Of a stretch of DNA of 64,000 nucleotides, positions 43,998 through 52,657 are shown in pieces. A program made the position numbers and the translations under genes. The DNA comes from Cellvibrio sp. GTDB taxonomy: Bacteria > Pseudomonadota > Gammaproteobacteria > Pseudomonadales > Cellvibrionaceae. The stretch's first letter is position 1. Each line of letters starts with the position of its first letter. Under the pieces are notes generated by a model that saw only the letters and a program-made list of their open reading frames with translations, was not told where the DNA came from and did not search any database. The stretch is from NCBI GenBank assembly GCA_016712405.1, contig JADJRD010000001.1, positions 941,590 to 1,005,589 on the forward strand, written 5' to 3'.

Positions 43998-45237
43998 CTA
44001 CAACAAAAATGTTTTTGCTTTTTCAATCGCTAAAAATAAACGATCAACTTCTTCAAAGGTGTTATAAAAACTAAAACTCGCGCGCACAGTTCCAGGAATT
44101 CCAAATTGATCCATAATCGGTTGTGCGCAATGATTGCCGGTACGCACAGCAATACCTTGTTTATCCAACAAGACACCTACATCGGCGGGATGCGTGCCTT
44201 CAATTAAAAAACTCATCACAGAAGTTTTTTTCTCGCTGGTGCCTACCAATTTAATACCTTGCGTTGTGCGTGCTTTTTCTTCGGCGTAATGCAAAAGCGC
44301 CATTTCATGCAGATGCCGCCTCACGATCCAGTTGGTTCAAATAATCAATCGCCGCACCCAAACCAATCGCACCGGCGATATCCGGTGTGCCTGCTTCAAA
44401 TTTATAAGGCAATTGATTAAATGTCGTTTTTGCAAAACTAACTGATTCAATCATTTCACCCCCACCTTGATAAGGCGGCATGGATTCCAATAATTCTTTT
44501 TTTCCGTACAACACACCCAAACCTGTCGGGCCAAATAGTTTATGTGCAGAAAATACATAAAAATCGCAATTCAATTTTTGCAGATCAACCGCAAAATGAC
44601 TGACGGCTTGTGCACCATCAATCAATACTCTCGCACCAACGGCTTGCGCCAGTGTAATAATTTTTTCAATCGGATTAATGCTGCCCATGGCGTTAGAAAC
44701 ATGACCAACTGCCACCATTTTCACTTTGGCATTTAACATGGCATCAAATGCCAGAATATTAATAGTGCCGGTTGCATCAACCGGAATCGGTTCAACCACT
44801 GCACCCATTTTCTCTGCAATCAATTGCCATGGAACAATATTCGAATGATGTTCCATTGCGGACACTAAAATACGATCACCCGGTTGCAAATGAATTCGCC
44901 CCCAGCAAGCCGCGACCAAATTAATACTTTCTGTTGTACCGCGCGTCCAAATAATTTGTTTGGATGAAGGGGCATTTAAAAACTGCGCAACCTTGTCCCG
45001 CGCCGCTTCAAATTTAACTGTCGCTCTATCCGCCAAAGTATGTGCGCCGCGATGCACATTGCTGTTGTCCTGACGATAGTAATCTGCAATCGCATCAATC
45101 ACACAATTGGGTTTTTGTGTGGTTGCTGCGTTATCGAAATATACTAGCGGCTGTCCATTCACTTGTTGGTGCAGAATCGGAAAATCGGCGCGGATTTTTT
45201 CGGCATCAAAAGGCTTACCTGAATTAAATGCATTCAT
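43998..45237 (-). CDS. sufS: Cysteine desulfurase SufS, one frameshift
   Basis: Class II PLP cysteine desulfurase of the SUF pathway. The first 306 or so residues (to YLNQLDREA) are in one frame, with the PLP lysine in FSAHKLFGPTG. The rest, from HLHEMALLHYAEEKA on, is in another and includes the catalytic Cys in RTGNHCAQPIM. The break lies near 44320 (GAGGCGGCATC) and fits one extra base or two missing bases. The joined product is about 413 residues, normal for SufS. Since the gene is normally essential to this pathway, a sequence error is likely. It overlaps the sufD stop by one base. Confidence 0.9.
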
Positions 45238-46549
45238 CAGGATTCAACCTCATCCAATACCGGATCACGGCCAAACAATTTAGCAAGTTTAGGTGATAAA
45301 TATTGGCGAACAGCTTCTTGCTCAACTGCCTGCAACAATTCATTGATAAAACCAAAACTCATCATCACTTGTGCATCAGCGCGCAAAACACCACGGCTTT
45401 GTAAATAATAAAGTGCATTGGCATTTAATTGACTCACTGTTGCACCATGCGCGCACTTAACATCATCAGCGTAAATTTCCAATTCCGGCTTGGTATTAAT
45501 TTCGGCTTTATTGGATGTGAGCAAATTTTTGTTGCTTAATTCAGCCAGCGTTTTTTGCGCTTGCGGATGAATATGAATGCGACCATTAAACACTGCTTTC
45601 GCTTGATCACTGATAATGCCGCGAAAAATTTCATTGCTGGTGCAATGCGGAACCCAGTGTTGAATGTTGGTGTGGTAATCCACCAATTGTTGATTGCGCG
45701 GCAAATAGATTCCTTGCAAATTCAGCTCAGCACCTTCGCCGCGATGGTGGCATTGATAATCAACACGCATGAGCTGACTACCCAGGGCTAATGTAAAGGC
45801 GCGAAATTGACTGCCGCGTCCTAAATTTACATGCACAGCACCTATATGTTGTTGCTGCTCGCCTTCGAGGTGCAAATTGTAATGCTGTAAGCAGGCATTA
45901 TCCTGTAACACCATTTCGGTCACTGCATTCACAAAATGCGATTGTTTTTCTTCAGTCGACATAAAATGTTCAATAATTTCAGCTCGACTGTTTTTTTCAA
46001 GCACAACCAATAGACGATGATTGATGGCATGTGCAACAGCGCCTTGCGAAACCTGAACCAGATAAACCGGTTTAGTTAATTCTTGCCCTGCTTTTAGATG
46101 AATTAAAACACCTTCATCCACCCATGCATTATTAAGCCCGGAAAATAAATGCTTATCGCCTTCAATCACACTGCCCAAATGTTGTTTGATAATTTTTTGC
46201 TGATCCGCTGACGCTTGCGAAAAACGGACAATTTCGGCGGGCAATTCACTGGATGCACTTGCATCAAATATTCCATTCACAAACACCAAACGAATCGCAT
46301 CAATCAACATCAAATCATTAATCGATTGAAACGCTGAGATCGATTGAAACGCCGAATCATTTTTTGCCCAATCTAATCCTGTATTTTTTGCAAATCAGTT
46401 AAGGGGGTATACATCCAGGCTTCAGTTTTTTTCGTCGGCCAGAGTGTCTCTTCCCATTGATTAGTCGCTTGTGCACGAAACTCATCCAACCAATCTAGAC
46501 TGGTTTGTTGCTTGGCAAGCATGACGGCATGTTGTTGAAATTGGCTCAT
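45237..46549 (-). CDS. sufD: Fe-S scaffold protein SufD, one frameshift
   Basis: Partner of SufB and SufC in the cluster scaffold. The true N-terminus begins at the ATG at 46549 (MSQFQQHAVMLAKQQ, then DWLDEFRAQA and WPTKKTEAWMYTPL) and hits a stop after LQKIQD. The family continues in the next frame from TGLDWAKNDSAF. A run of six A near 46390 that should be seven explains the break and gives about 437 residues. The C-terminal core with DVKCAHGATVSQL is intact. An in-frame 18-base duplication yields SAFQSI twice (46321-46356). Confidence 0.88.
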
Positions 46550-46552
46550 AAA

Positions 46553-47299
46553 TTACACAGCCTCTTCCAACCAACCGTAACCTTTTTGCTCCAGCTCCAA
46601 GGCCAGCTCTTTTCCGCCCGTTTTAATGATTCGACCACCAGATAATACGTGTACAAAATCAGGCACAATAAAATCCAGCAAACGTTGATAGTGAGTCACT
46701 ACGATAAAACTGCGATCCGGTGAGCGCATTTCATTAACACCTTTGGCAACCACTTGCAAAGCGTCTATATCCAAACCTGAATCGGTTTCATCAAGAATGC
46801 AGAGCTTGGGCTCCAGCAACATCATTTGCATAATTTCGTTGCGTTTCTTTTCGCCACCAGAAAAACCTTCATTAACGCCACGCTTTAAAAAAGCCGCATC
46901 CAGATTCACACGCTTGCTGGATTCACGCGCAAGCTTCATAAATTCAATCGCAGATAATTCTGGCAACCCAAGATGTTTTCGTTTGGCATCTACCGATGCT
47001 TTTAAAAATTCCATATTGCTGACACCCGGAATTTCGACAGGATATTGAAATGCCAAAAATAATCCTTCGTGCGCACGCTCTTCAATTTCCAAATCCAGTA
47101 AATTCTTTCCAGCAAACTCAACACTGCCCTGAGTGACTTCATAACCATCACGACCAGAGAGCACATAACCCAATGTACTTTTACCCGAACCATTAGGCCC
47201 CATAATTGCGTGAATTTCGCCGGGATTAACTTTCAGGTTTAATCCTTTCAAAATATCTTTGTCTTCAACTTTTGCATGTAAATTGGTAATGCTTAACAT
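46553..47299 (-). CDS. sufC: Fe-S assembly ATPase SufC
   Basis: ABC-type ATPase of the SufBCD complex. The 248 residues contain Walker A GPNGSGKST, the signature EGFSGGEKKRNEI, Walker B LCILDETDSGLDID and the H-loop VVTHYQRLL. It precedes sufD by three bases, and the DUF4160/DUF2442 pair separates it from sufB. Confidence 0.97.
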   Translation of the reverse strand: MLSITNLHAKVEDKDILKGLNLKVNPGEIHAIMGPNGSGKSTLGYVLSGRDGYEVTQGSVEFAGKNLLDLEIEERAHEGLFLAFQYPVEIPGVSNMEFLKASVDAKRKHLGLPELSAIEFMKLARESSKRVNLDAAFLKRGVNEGFSGGEKKRNEIMQMMLLEPKLCILDETDSGLDIDALQVVAKGVNEMRSPDRSFIVVTHYQRLLDFIVPDFVHVLSGGRIIKTGGKELALELEQKGYGWLEEAV

Positions 47300-47339
47300 A
47301 ATTTCTTTAATCCAGTTTCACTCTTTAAAAACTATTCAA

Positions 47340-47600
47340 TCAACCTACTTGACTAAACTTTGATTTCACTTTTTGAGAATCAAGATAGAGTGTATCCGGA
47401 CAAATATCCTGTTCATGCGGCCACGCAACTGCTCCATCCAGAACAGTAACTTGATTAAAATAATCTATATTGTTTAACTCTTTAAAAACACCAAAATCCA
47501 AAATATCAGTACAGTTATAAATACCAATTTCACCATTTGCGAAAAACAATTCCAATTTGTAATCACTAAGAGGATTAACCTTCACAACTCTTGGATTCAT
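47340..47600 (-). CDS. DUF2442 domain protein
   Basis: An 86-residue protein of the DUF2442 family (YKLELFFANGEIGIYN, then WPHEQDICPDTLYL). DUF2442 genes commonly pair with DUF4160 genes, as here, five bases apart. The pair has been suggested to be toxin-antitoxin-like, but the function is not established. Its position between sufB and sufC breaks the usual sufBC adjacency. Confidence 0.8.
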   Translation of the reverse strand: MNPRVVKVNPLSDYKLELFFANGEIGIYNCTDILDFGVFKELNNIDYFNQVTVLDGAVAWPHEQDICPDTLYLDSQKVKSKFSQVG

Positions 47601-47605
47601 ATTGA

Positions 47606-47875
47606 TTACCTCAAAGGTTCAATTTTAATGGGTTGTTGCCCTGTTACGGCCAACTGCCAATCCAGCATCAACTCTTCTTTATGCAGCTCTATCCAAGCTT
47701 GCAATAATTTCATTTTTGCTGCTGGTATTTCACCATCCAAAACATTTCCATTAGGAATTCCAACCACCACTTCTTGTCCCTGACACATAACATGAATATG
47801 AGGTTCATGATGCTGTCTGTTATCCATAAAGTACATGTAAACAACCAATCCATAAAAAATTGATAATGCAGGCAT
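47606..47875 (-). CDS. DUF4160 domain protein
   Basis: An 89-residue protein with the DUF4160 hallmark: FYGLVVYMYFMDNRQHHEPHIHV split over residues 7-29, where the H-x-P-H-x-H cluster suggests metal or nucleic-acid binding, followed by LLQAWIELHKEEL. It is encoded 25 bases after sufB in the same direction, with DUF2442 directly behind it. No promoter of its own is evident, so it is probably expressed from the suf promoter. Confidence 0.82.
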   Translation of the reverse strand: MPALSIFYGLVVYMYFMDNRQHHEPHIHVMCQGQEVVVGIPNGNVLDGEIPAAKMKLLQAWIELHKEELMLDWQLAVTGQQPIKIEPLR

Positions 47876-47900
47876 AACACAAACTCCTTTTTACTGAAAA

Positions 47901-49337
47901 TTAACCAACAGAACCTTCAAGGCTCACTTCTAATAACTTGCCAGCTTCCACCGCAAATTCCATGGGCAACTCTTTAAACACTTCGCGACAAAAGCCATTC
48001 ACTATCATGGATACAGCTTTCTCTGCGTCCAACCCGCGCTGTTGACACAAAAACAATTGATCATCGCTCACTTTTGATGTTGTGGCTTCGTGTTCAATAA
48101 CCGCTGAAGGATTTTTACTTTCGATATAAGGAAAGGTATGAGCACCGCATTTGTCGCCAATCAACAAAGAATCACATTGCGTGTAATTACGCGCGCCTTC
48201 TGCACCTGGATTCATACGCACTAAACCACGATAAGCGTTAGAACTTTTACCCGCTGAAATACCTTTGGAAATAATCGTTGAGCGGGTATTTTTGCCGATA
48301 TGAATCATTTTGGTTCCGGTATCGGCTTGTTGGTAATAATTAGTGAGTGCGACCGAATAAAATTCGCCGACACTATTATCACCGCGCAAAATACAACTGG
48401 GATATTTCCAGGTTACAGCAGAACCGGTTTCTACTTGCGTCCAAGAAATTTTGGCATAGTTAAAACAAACACCGCGCTTGGTGACAAAATTGTAAATGCC
48501 CCCTTTGCCATTTTCGTCGCCGGGATACCAATTTTGTACTGTCGAATATTTAATTTCAGCGCGATCCAATGCAACTAATTCTACTACTGCCGCATGCAAT
48601 TGATTTTCATCGCGCTGTGGAGCAGTACAGCCTTCCAGATAACTCACATGCGAGCCTTCGTCCGCGACAATTAATGTGCGCTCGAATTGGCCAGTATTAC
48701 GTTCATTAATGCGAAAATACGTCGATAATTCCATTGGGCAACGAACACCTTTTGGAATATAAACAAATGATCCGTCAGAAAATACCGCAGAATTCAAGGC
48801 GGCATAATAGTTGTCTTTTTGCGGCACAACAGAACCCAAATATTTTTTTACCAGATCTGGATATTTCTGAACCGCTTCGCTGATCGAACAAAAGATCACC
48901 CCCACTTCCATTAATTTTTCGCGGAAAGTAGTTACAACCGAAACCGAATCAAACACCACATCCATAGCAACACCGGCCAGTGCCGCTTGCTCATGCAAAG
49001 GAATGCCGAGTTTTTCATAAGTGCGCAATAATTCCGGATCGACCTCATCCAAACTTTTGGGTTTATCATCCATGGATTTAGGTGCGGAATAATAAGACAC
49101 CGCTTGAAAATCTATATCCTCATATTTGACTTGTGCCCATTCAGGCTCTGTCATTTCCTGCCAGGCACGAAAAGCTTTTAATCGCCAATCCAATAACCAT
49201 TCAGGTTCATTTTTTTTCGCCGAAATAAAACGCACCACATCTTCATTTAATCCAGGCGGCAAAGTTTCTGTGTCGATTTCGGTGTAGAAACCGGCGGCAT
49301 AATCTTTTTTGATTAAATGTTCAACTTGTTCTGACAT
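47901..49337 (-). CDS. sufB: Fe-S scaffold protein SufB
   Basis: Core scaffold of the SUF system. The 478 residues include the N-terminal KKNEPEWLLDWRLKAF, the conserved VSYLEGCTAPQRDENQLHAAVVEL (quoted in part: EGCTAPQRDE) and the C-terminal CGAHTFPYIESKNPSA and EHEATTSKVSDDQLF. Length and motifs are complete. It lies nine bases after the IscS-type desulfurase. Confidence 0.97.
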   Translation of the reverse strand: MSEQVEHLIKKDYAAGFYTEIDTETLPPGLNEDVVRFISAKKNEPEWLLDWRLKAFRAWQEMTEPEWAQVKYEDIDFQAVSYYSAPKSMDDKPKSLDEVDPELLRTYEKLGIPLHEQAALAGVAMDVVFDSVSVVTTFREKLMEVGVIFCSISEAVQKYPDLVKKYLGSVVPQKDNYYAALNSAVFSDGSFVYIPKGVRCPMELSTYFRINERNTGQFERTLIVADEGSHVSYLEGCTAPQRDENQLHAAVVELVALDRAEIKYSTVQNWYPGDENGKGGIYNFVTKRGVCFNYAKISWTQVETGSAVTWKYPSCILRGDNSVGEFYSVALTNYYQQADTGTKMIHIGKNTRSTIISKGISAGKSSNAYRGLVRMNPGAEGARNYTQCDSLLIGDKCGAHTFPYIESKNPSAVIEHEATTSKVSDDQLFLCQQRGLDAEKAVSMIVNGFCREVFKELPMEFAVEAGKLLEVSLEGSVG

Positions 49338-49346
49338 TTTTTACCT

Positions 49347-50534
49347 TTAGGTATTTACCCTATTTTTCTGCAACTGATTAACGACTGTTCGTATTTCGTT
49401 AATGGAAAATTCAATTTCTTCAGCAGTTGTGTATCGCCCTATACTGATACGCAATGATGCTTGGGCTTGTGCATCACTCAAGCCAATAGCTTTCAATACA
49501 TAACTCGGTGACATGCTGGCTGAGTTACAAGCAGAACCACTGGAAATTGCTAAAGCTCTTAAAGACAACAACAAGGTTTCGCCATCACAACCCTGAGTTT
49601 CATTAACTGCAAATGCAAGATTTAGAATTCCACTGATTGAACTTTCTTTCGCTGTATTACGGCGAATATTCGGCAAGTCAGCAATTCCATTCCATAATTG
49701 TTCGCGCAACTGCCCTATACGCTGGGCATCCGAATTCAAATATTGTTGAGCCAATTCTGCCGCAGCACCCATGCCAGTACATTGATGCGTAGGCAATGTT
49801 CCTGAACGCATATTACGCTCATGTCCACCACCATGAATTTGCGAAGCGACCTTAATATCGCCAGCACGACGAACATATAAAGCCCCTATTCCTTTTGGCC
49901 CATAAAATTTATGAGCCGAGAGCGACAACAAATCAACTCCCAATTTATTTACATCAATTGCAATTTTTCCTGCGCTTTGTGCGGCATCACAATGCAAAAT
50001 AATTTCTCGAGCTCGTGTGATCCGACTGATTGCTGCAATATCATTAATCGAACCTAATTCATTATTTACATGCATGACGCTGACTAAAAAAGTGTCCGCA
50101 CGCACATTGGATTCCAAGGTTTGAGGGTCCACCACTCCGCGTGAATCAGGCGCCAGGCGAGTAACAGAAAACCCTTGTCCCTCCAACCACGCAACCACAT
50201 CTAAAACTGCTTTGTGCTCAATGGAAGACACCAATATGTGCCCACCATTTTTATGTTGCTGGCGATAGGTTTCGGCAATGCCTTTTAACGCCAAATTGTT
50301 AGATTCGGTTGCACCGCTGGTCCAAACAATTTCGCGCGAATCAGCGTTAATTAAATTTGCTACTTGTAACCGCGCCTCTTCAACTTTCTCTTCTGCTTGC
50401 CAACCATAAAGATGCGAACGAGAAGCTGGATTGGCAAAACAACCGTCCAAAGTCAAACAAGACTGCATTTGTGCTGCCACTTCCGGCGCTACCGGCGTAG
50501 TAGCGGCATAATCGAGATAAACCGGTTTACGCAA
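49347..50534 (-). CDS. iscS: IscS/NifS-type cysteine desulfurase (class I)
   Basis: A 395-residue class I cysteine desulfurase. The PLP lysine is Lys209 in LSAHKFYGPKG and the catalytic cysteine is Cys336 in SSGSACNSAS. It differs from SufS, so the operon encodes two desulfurases. The only possible start is a UUG at 50534: the codon before it is a stop, and no Met precedes the conserved KPVYLDYAATTPVAP. The ribosome binding site is weak. It is 17 bases downstream of iscR. Confidence 0.92.
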   Translation of the reverse strand: MRKPVYLDYAATTPVAPEVAAQMQSCLTLDGCFANPASRSHLYGWQAEEKVEEARLQVANLINADSREIVWTSGATESNNLALKGIAETYRQQHKNGGHILVSSIEHKAVLDVVAWLEGQGFSVTRLAPDSRGVVDPQTLESNVRADTFLVSVMHVNNELGSINDIAAISRITRAREIILHCDAAQSAGKIAIDVNKLGVDLLSLSAHKFYGPKGIGALYVRRAGDIKVASQIHGGGHERNMRSGTLPTHQCTGMGAAAELAQQYLNSDAQRIGQLREQLWNGIADLPNIRRNTAKESSISGILNLAFAVNETQGCDGETLLLSLRALAISSGSACNSASMSPSYVLKAIGLSDAQAQASLRISIGRYTTAEEIEFSINEIRTVVNQLQKNRVNT

Positions 50535-50551
50535 TTAATTAGTCTCAATCA

Positions 50552-51028
50552 TTAAAAAATTTCGTTCACTTCAATACGATCTTTGTTTTGCAGTCGTTGA
50601 TCTTGCCGATGACTCACCGCTTGAATATCCAAGCGTCCGACCAGATCAGCAAGCGAGATCCCACTCAGAAATACATGAATTTGCCGGCTCAAATCTTCCC
50701 ACAAATGATGCGTCAAACAGACCTCTCCATGATGGCAATCGCCTTTACCGTCACAACGGGTCGCGTCCAGAGATTCATCGACGGCATCAACCACCTGTGC
50801 CACCGAAATTTGCGCGGTGTTCTGCATTAACTGATAACCACCACCAGGGCCACGCACACTCTTCACCAAATTAAATCGGCGTAAGCGCGCAAAGAGCTGT
50901 TCCAAATACGACAGCGAAATCCCTTGACGCTCGGAAATATCAGCCAAACTCACTGGCCCACGCTCAGCATGTAAAGCCAGATCCAGCATTGCGGTAACGG
51001 CATAACGACCTTTGGTGGTAAGACGCAT
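50552..51028 (-). CDS. iscR: Fe-S cluster regulator IscR
   Basis: Rrf2-family repressor that senses [2Fe-2S] status. The 158 residues contain the winged-helix (VSLADISERQGISLSYLEQL, residues 26-45). Cluster ligands Cys92, Cys98, Cys104 and His107 match the E. coli numbering exactly. It heads the iron-sulfur operon and most likely autoregulates through the site at 51060-51087. Confidence 0.96.
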   Translation of the reverse strand: MRLTTKGRYAVTAMLDLALHAERGPVSLADISERQGISLSYLEQLFARLRRFNLVKSVRGPGGGYQLMQNTAQISVAQVVDAVDESLDATRCDGKGDCHHGEVCLTHHLWEDLSRQIHVFLSGISLADLVGRLDIQAVSHRQDQRLQNKDRIEVNEIF

Positions 51029-51059
51029 CTTGAATTCCTAGGAGTTAAAGTCTACCCAG

Positions 51060-51087
51060 ATAGAAGTTGACTATTTTACTCAAGTAT
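51060..51087 (-). promoter_or_regulatory. Type 1 IscR binding site upstream of iscR
   Basis: The minus strand reads ATACTTGAGTAAAATAGTCAAC followed by TTCTAT, cited here as ATACTTGAGT plus AAAATAGTCAAC. It fits the E. coli type 1 consensus (ATASYYGACTRWWWYAGTCRRSTAT, cited as ATASYYGACT and RWWWYAGTCRRSTAT) with one mismatch in the left half and three extra bases before the final TAT. It ends 32 bases before the iscR ATG, where repressor binding would block the promoter. Confidence 0.75.
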
Positions 51088-51104
51088 TCTGATTCATCCA
51101 AGTT

Positions 51105-51357
51105 CTAGATAGACATTCGCTCACTCAATCGAGCAATAAGATCTCTTTTTTCGTGCATAACACCAATAATTAATGGTTTGGATTGATCATCAAGAAGATA
51201 AAAGATGAAGTGATATCGATACTTGGCTACTAATAACTCGAATCGAACCGCTCTGATAGCGGCAAATCTTGACTCAAGTCCAACCCATCTTCACCTCCCA
51301 TTCAGTGTATACCGAGCCACTCTCGTAAATCCCCTTAGTTAACCTGTATGCGTTCAT
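51105..51357 (-). pseudogene. RelE/ParE-like toxin remnant
   Basis: The ATG at 51357 overlaps the antitoxin stop as ATGA. The frame reads MNAYRLTKGIYESGSVYTEW and stops after about 27 residues. In another frame the sequence continues GLESRFAAIRAVRFELLVAK, then YRYHFIFYLLDDQ and IIGVMHEKRDLIARLSERM, to a stop at 51105. The second part is a good ParE C-terminus. At least one indel lies near 51285, and the N-terminal half is also shorter than the family norm. Inactive as written, unless the indel is a sequence error. Confidence 0.6.
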
Positions 51358-51582
51358 TTATTTGATTCCTGCTCCTTTGACACCTCATCAAAGATTTCAG
51401 CCACAGATTTAACTGAAAACACTCCTCCCCGGGCGCGCTCCCCCCCCCGGGCCCCAAAACCACCCCAAACCCCCCCACCGGCCCCGGCCGGGGGGGGGGG
51501 CTCTTTCCAACATAATCTGGGGTTCAGCAGCAGCCTTAAGACGTTGATGTTGCTCAGCAGTCATCTCTATTGATAATCGCAT
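51354..51582 (-). pseudogene. ParD-like antitoxin remnant with aberrant G/C tract
   Basis: The start MRLSIEMTAEQHQRLKAAA (from 51582) and the end VFSVKSVAEIFDEVSKEQ (to the stop at 51354) fit a ParD-type antitoxin. The middle, about 25 codons, is replaced by a nearly pure G/C tract at 51424-51501. The encoded Pro/Gly/Arg-rich stretch bears no resemblance to the family. Confidence 0.55.
51424..51501. other. Anomalous poly-G/poly-C tract
   Basis: About 78 bases that are almost only G and C, including runs of 9-11 C or G, in a genome region near 40-45 percent G+C. It interrupts an antitoxin frame whose two ends are normal. It looks like a sequencing or assembly artefact. Confidence 0.7.
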
Positions 51583-51651
51583 ACCAAAAACCCCCATAAA
51601 CAGACCTACGACATAGCATTAAATCACAACAAATGTTCAATATGTTGTTAT

Positions 51652-52488
51652 TCATTCCTTTTGGTGTGAAGAGTTTTTCGCCGCTTCCCGCAAACTATCC
51701 ATATCTCCCTTGATTCCGAATCGCGCCACTACTTTCCCAGTGTAAAAAATGTAATTTTGCATAGCGGTCAACACACCACGAAAGATATTCAATTCCATTT
51801 GATCCATGCGCACACGGTTAAACAGACGGCGCAAACGGGTCATGGTTTGTTTGGGGTTGTCTTTATCCAAAAAATCCAGCTGTACAAGCGTGTCTTCAAT
51901 ATGGGTATAAAAGGTTTCCAAAGCCTGGGCATCTGCCGGGGGAAAATCCCATTTATGTTCAGGCAACGTATTGTTTTCTGTTGCCAGTAAATAAGCCATG
52001 CGGATTTCGTAAGTAATTACCTGCACAGCCGTCGCCAAATTCAAGGAGCTGTACTCCGGATTAGAGGGAATATGCACATGATAATTACATTTTTGCAGCT
52101 CTTCGTTAGTCAGCCCCCGGTCTTCACGACCAAAAACTATAGCCACCTCATGTTGATGTGATTCATTCCAAACACTCTGACCGCATTGGCGTGGGTCAAG
52201 CAAAGGCCAGGGAATTCGACGTTCTCGAGCACTGGTGCCAACAACCAAGCTGCATCCGGCTATGGCTTCATCCAGAGATTGCACGACCACCGCATTGTCC
52301 AGAACATCGGTTGCGCCAGCGGCTCGCCACACGGCTTGATCAGAGGGGAAGTCTTGAGGCTCAACTAGATAAAGCCTTTCCAATCCCATATTTTTCATGG
52401 CGCGCGCGGCACCACCAATATTGCCGGGATGGGAAGTGTTCACCAGAACGATACGAATTTTGTGGAAAGGATTTGTGCTCATGGCCAT
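51652..52488 (-). CDS. trmJ: tRNA (cytidine/uridine-2'-O-)-methyltransferase TrmJ
   Basis: SPOUT methyltransferase acting on position 32 of tRNAs. The 278 residues include IRIVLVNTSHPGNIGGAARA in two parts at the N-terminus, the knot motifs VFGREDRGLTNEEL and IPSNPEYSSLNLATAVQV, and a C-terminal helical extension typical of TrmJ. The second Met (MSTNP) is an alternative start. It is divergent from suhB, and the damaged toxin-antitoxin locus lies downstream. Confidence 0.95.
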   Translation of the reverse strand: MAMSTNPFHKIRIVLVNTSHPGNIGGAARAMKNMGLERLYLVEPQDFPSDQAVWRAAGATDVLDNAVVVQSLDEAIAGCSLVVGTSARERRIPWPLLDPRQCGQSVWNESHQHEVAIVFGREDRGLTNEELQKCNYHVHIPSNPEYSSLNLATAVQVITYEIRMAYLLATENNTLPEHKWDFPPADAQALETFYTHIEDTLVQLDFLDKDNPKQTMTRLRRLFNRVRMDQMELNIFRGVLTAMQNYIFYTGKVVARFGIKGDMDSLREAAKNSSHQKE

Positions 52489-52593
52489 TGCGGTTCAGGT
52501 CAAAAGGGCGCGCAGTGTAGCAAAACCCTTTCCCAACACCTAGCCACTGCTCTCTCCTATCTGTACAATGCGCCGCCTCGGCGTGAGGTACTT

Positions 52594-52623
52594 TTGTTAC
52601 CTGCGGCCCCGCTCTTTTACAAT
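52594..52623 (+). promoter_or_regulatory. Candidate suhB promoter
   Basis: TTGTTA (52594-52599) and TACAAT (52618-52623) at 18-base spacing, 34 bases before the suhB start. A second TACAAT lies at 52564-52569 without a clear -35 box. Confidence 0.35.
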
Positions 52624-52657
52624 CCCTTTTCCCCCTAGCCTTCCCTATTGGTGCTTT

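Noticed and set aside
51409..51597. A 62-codon Pro/Gly/Arg-rich protein
   Set aside because: Its C-terminal half is translated from the anomalous G/C tract; only the antitoxin-like N-terminus is credible.
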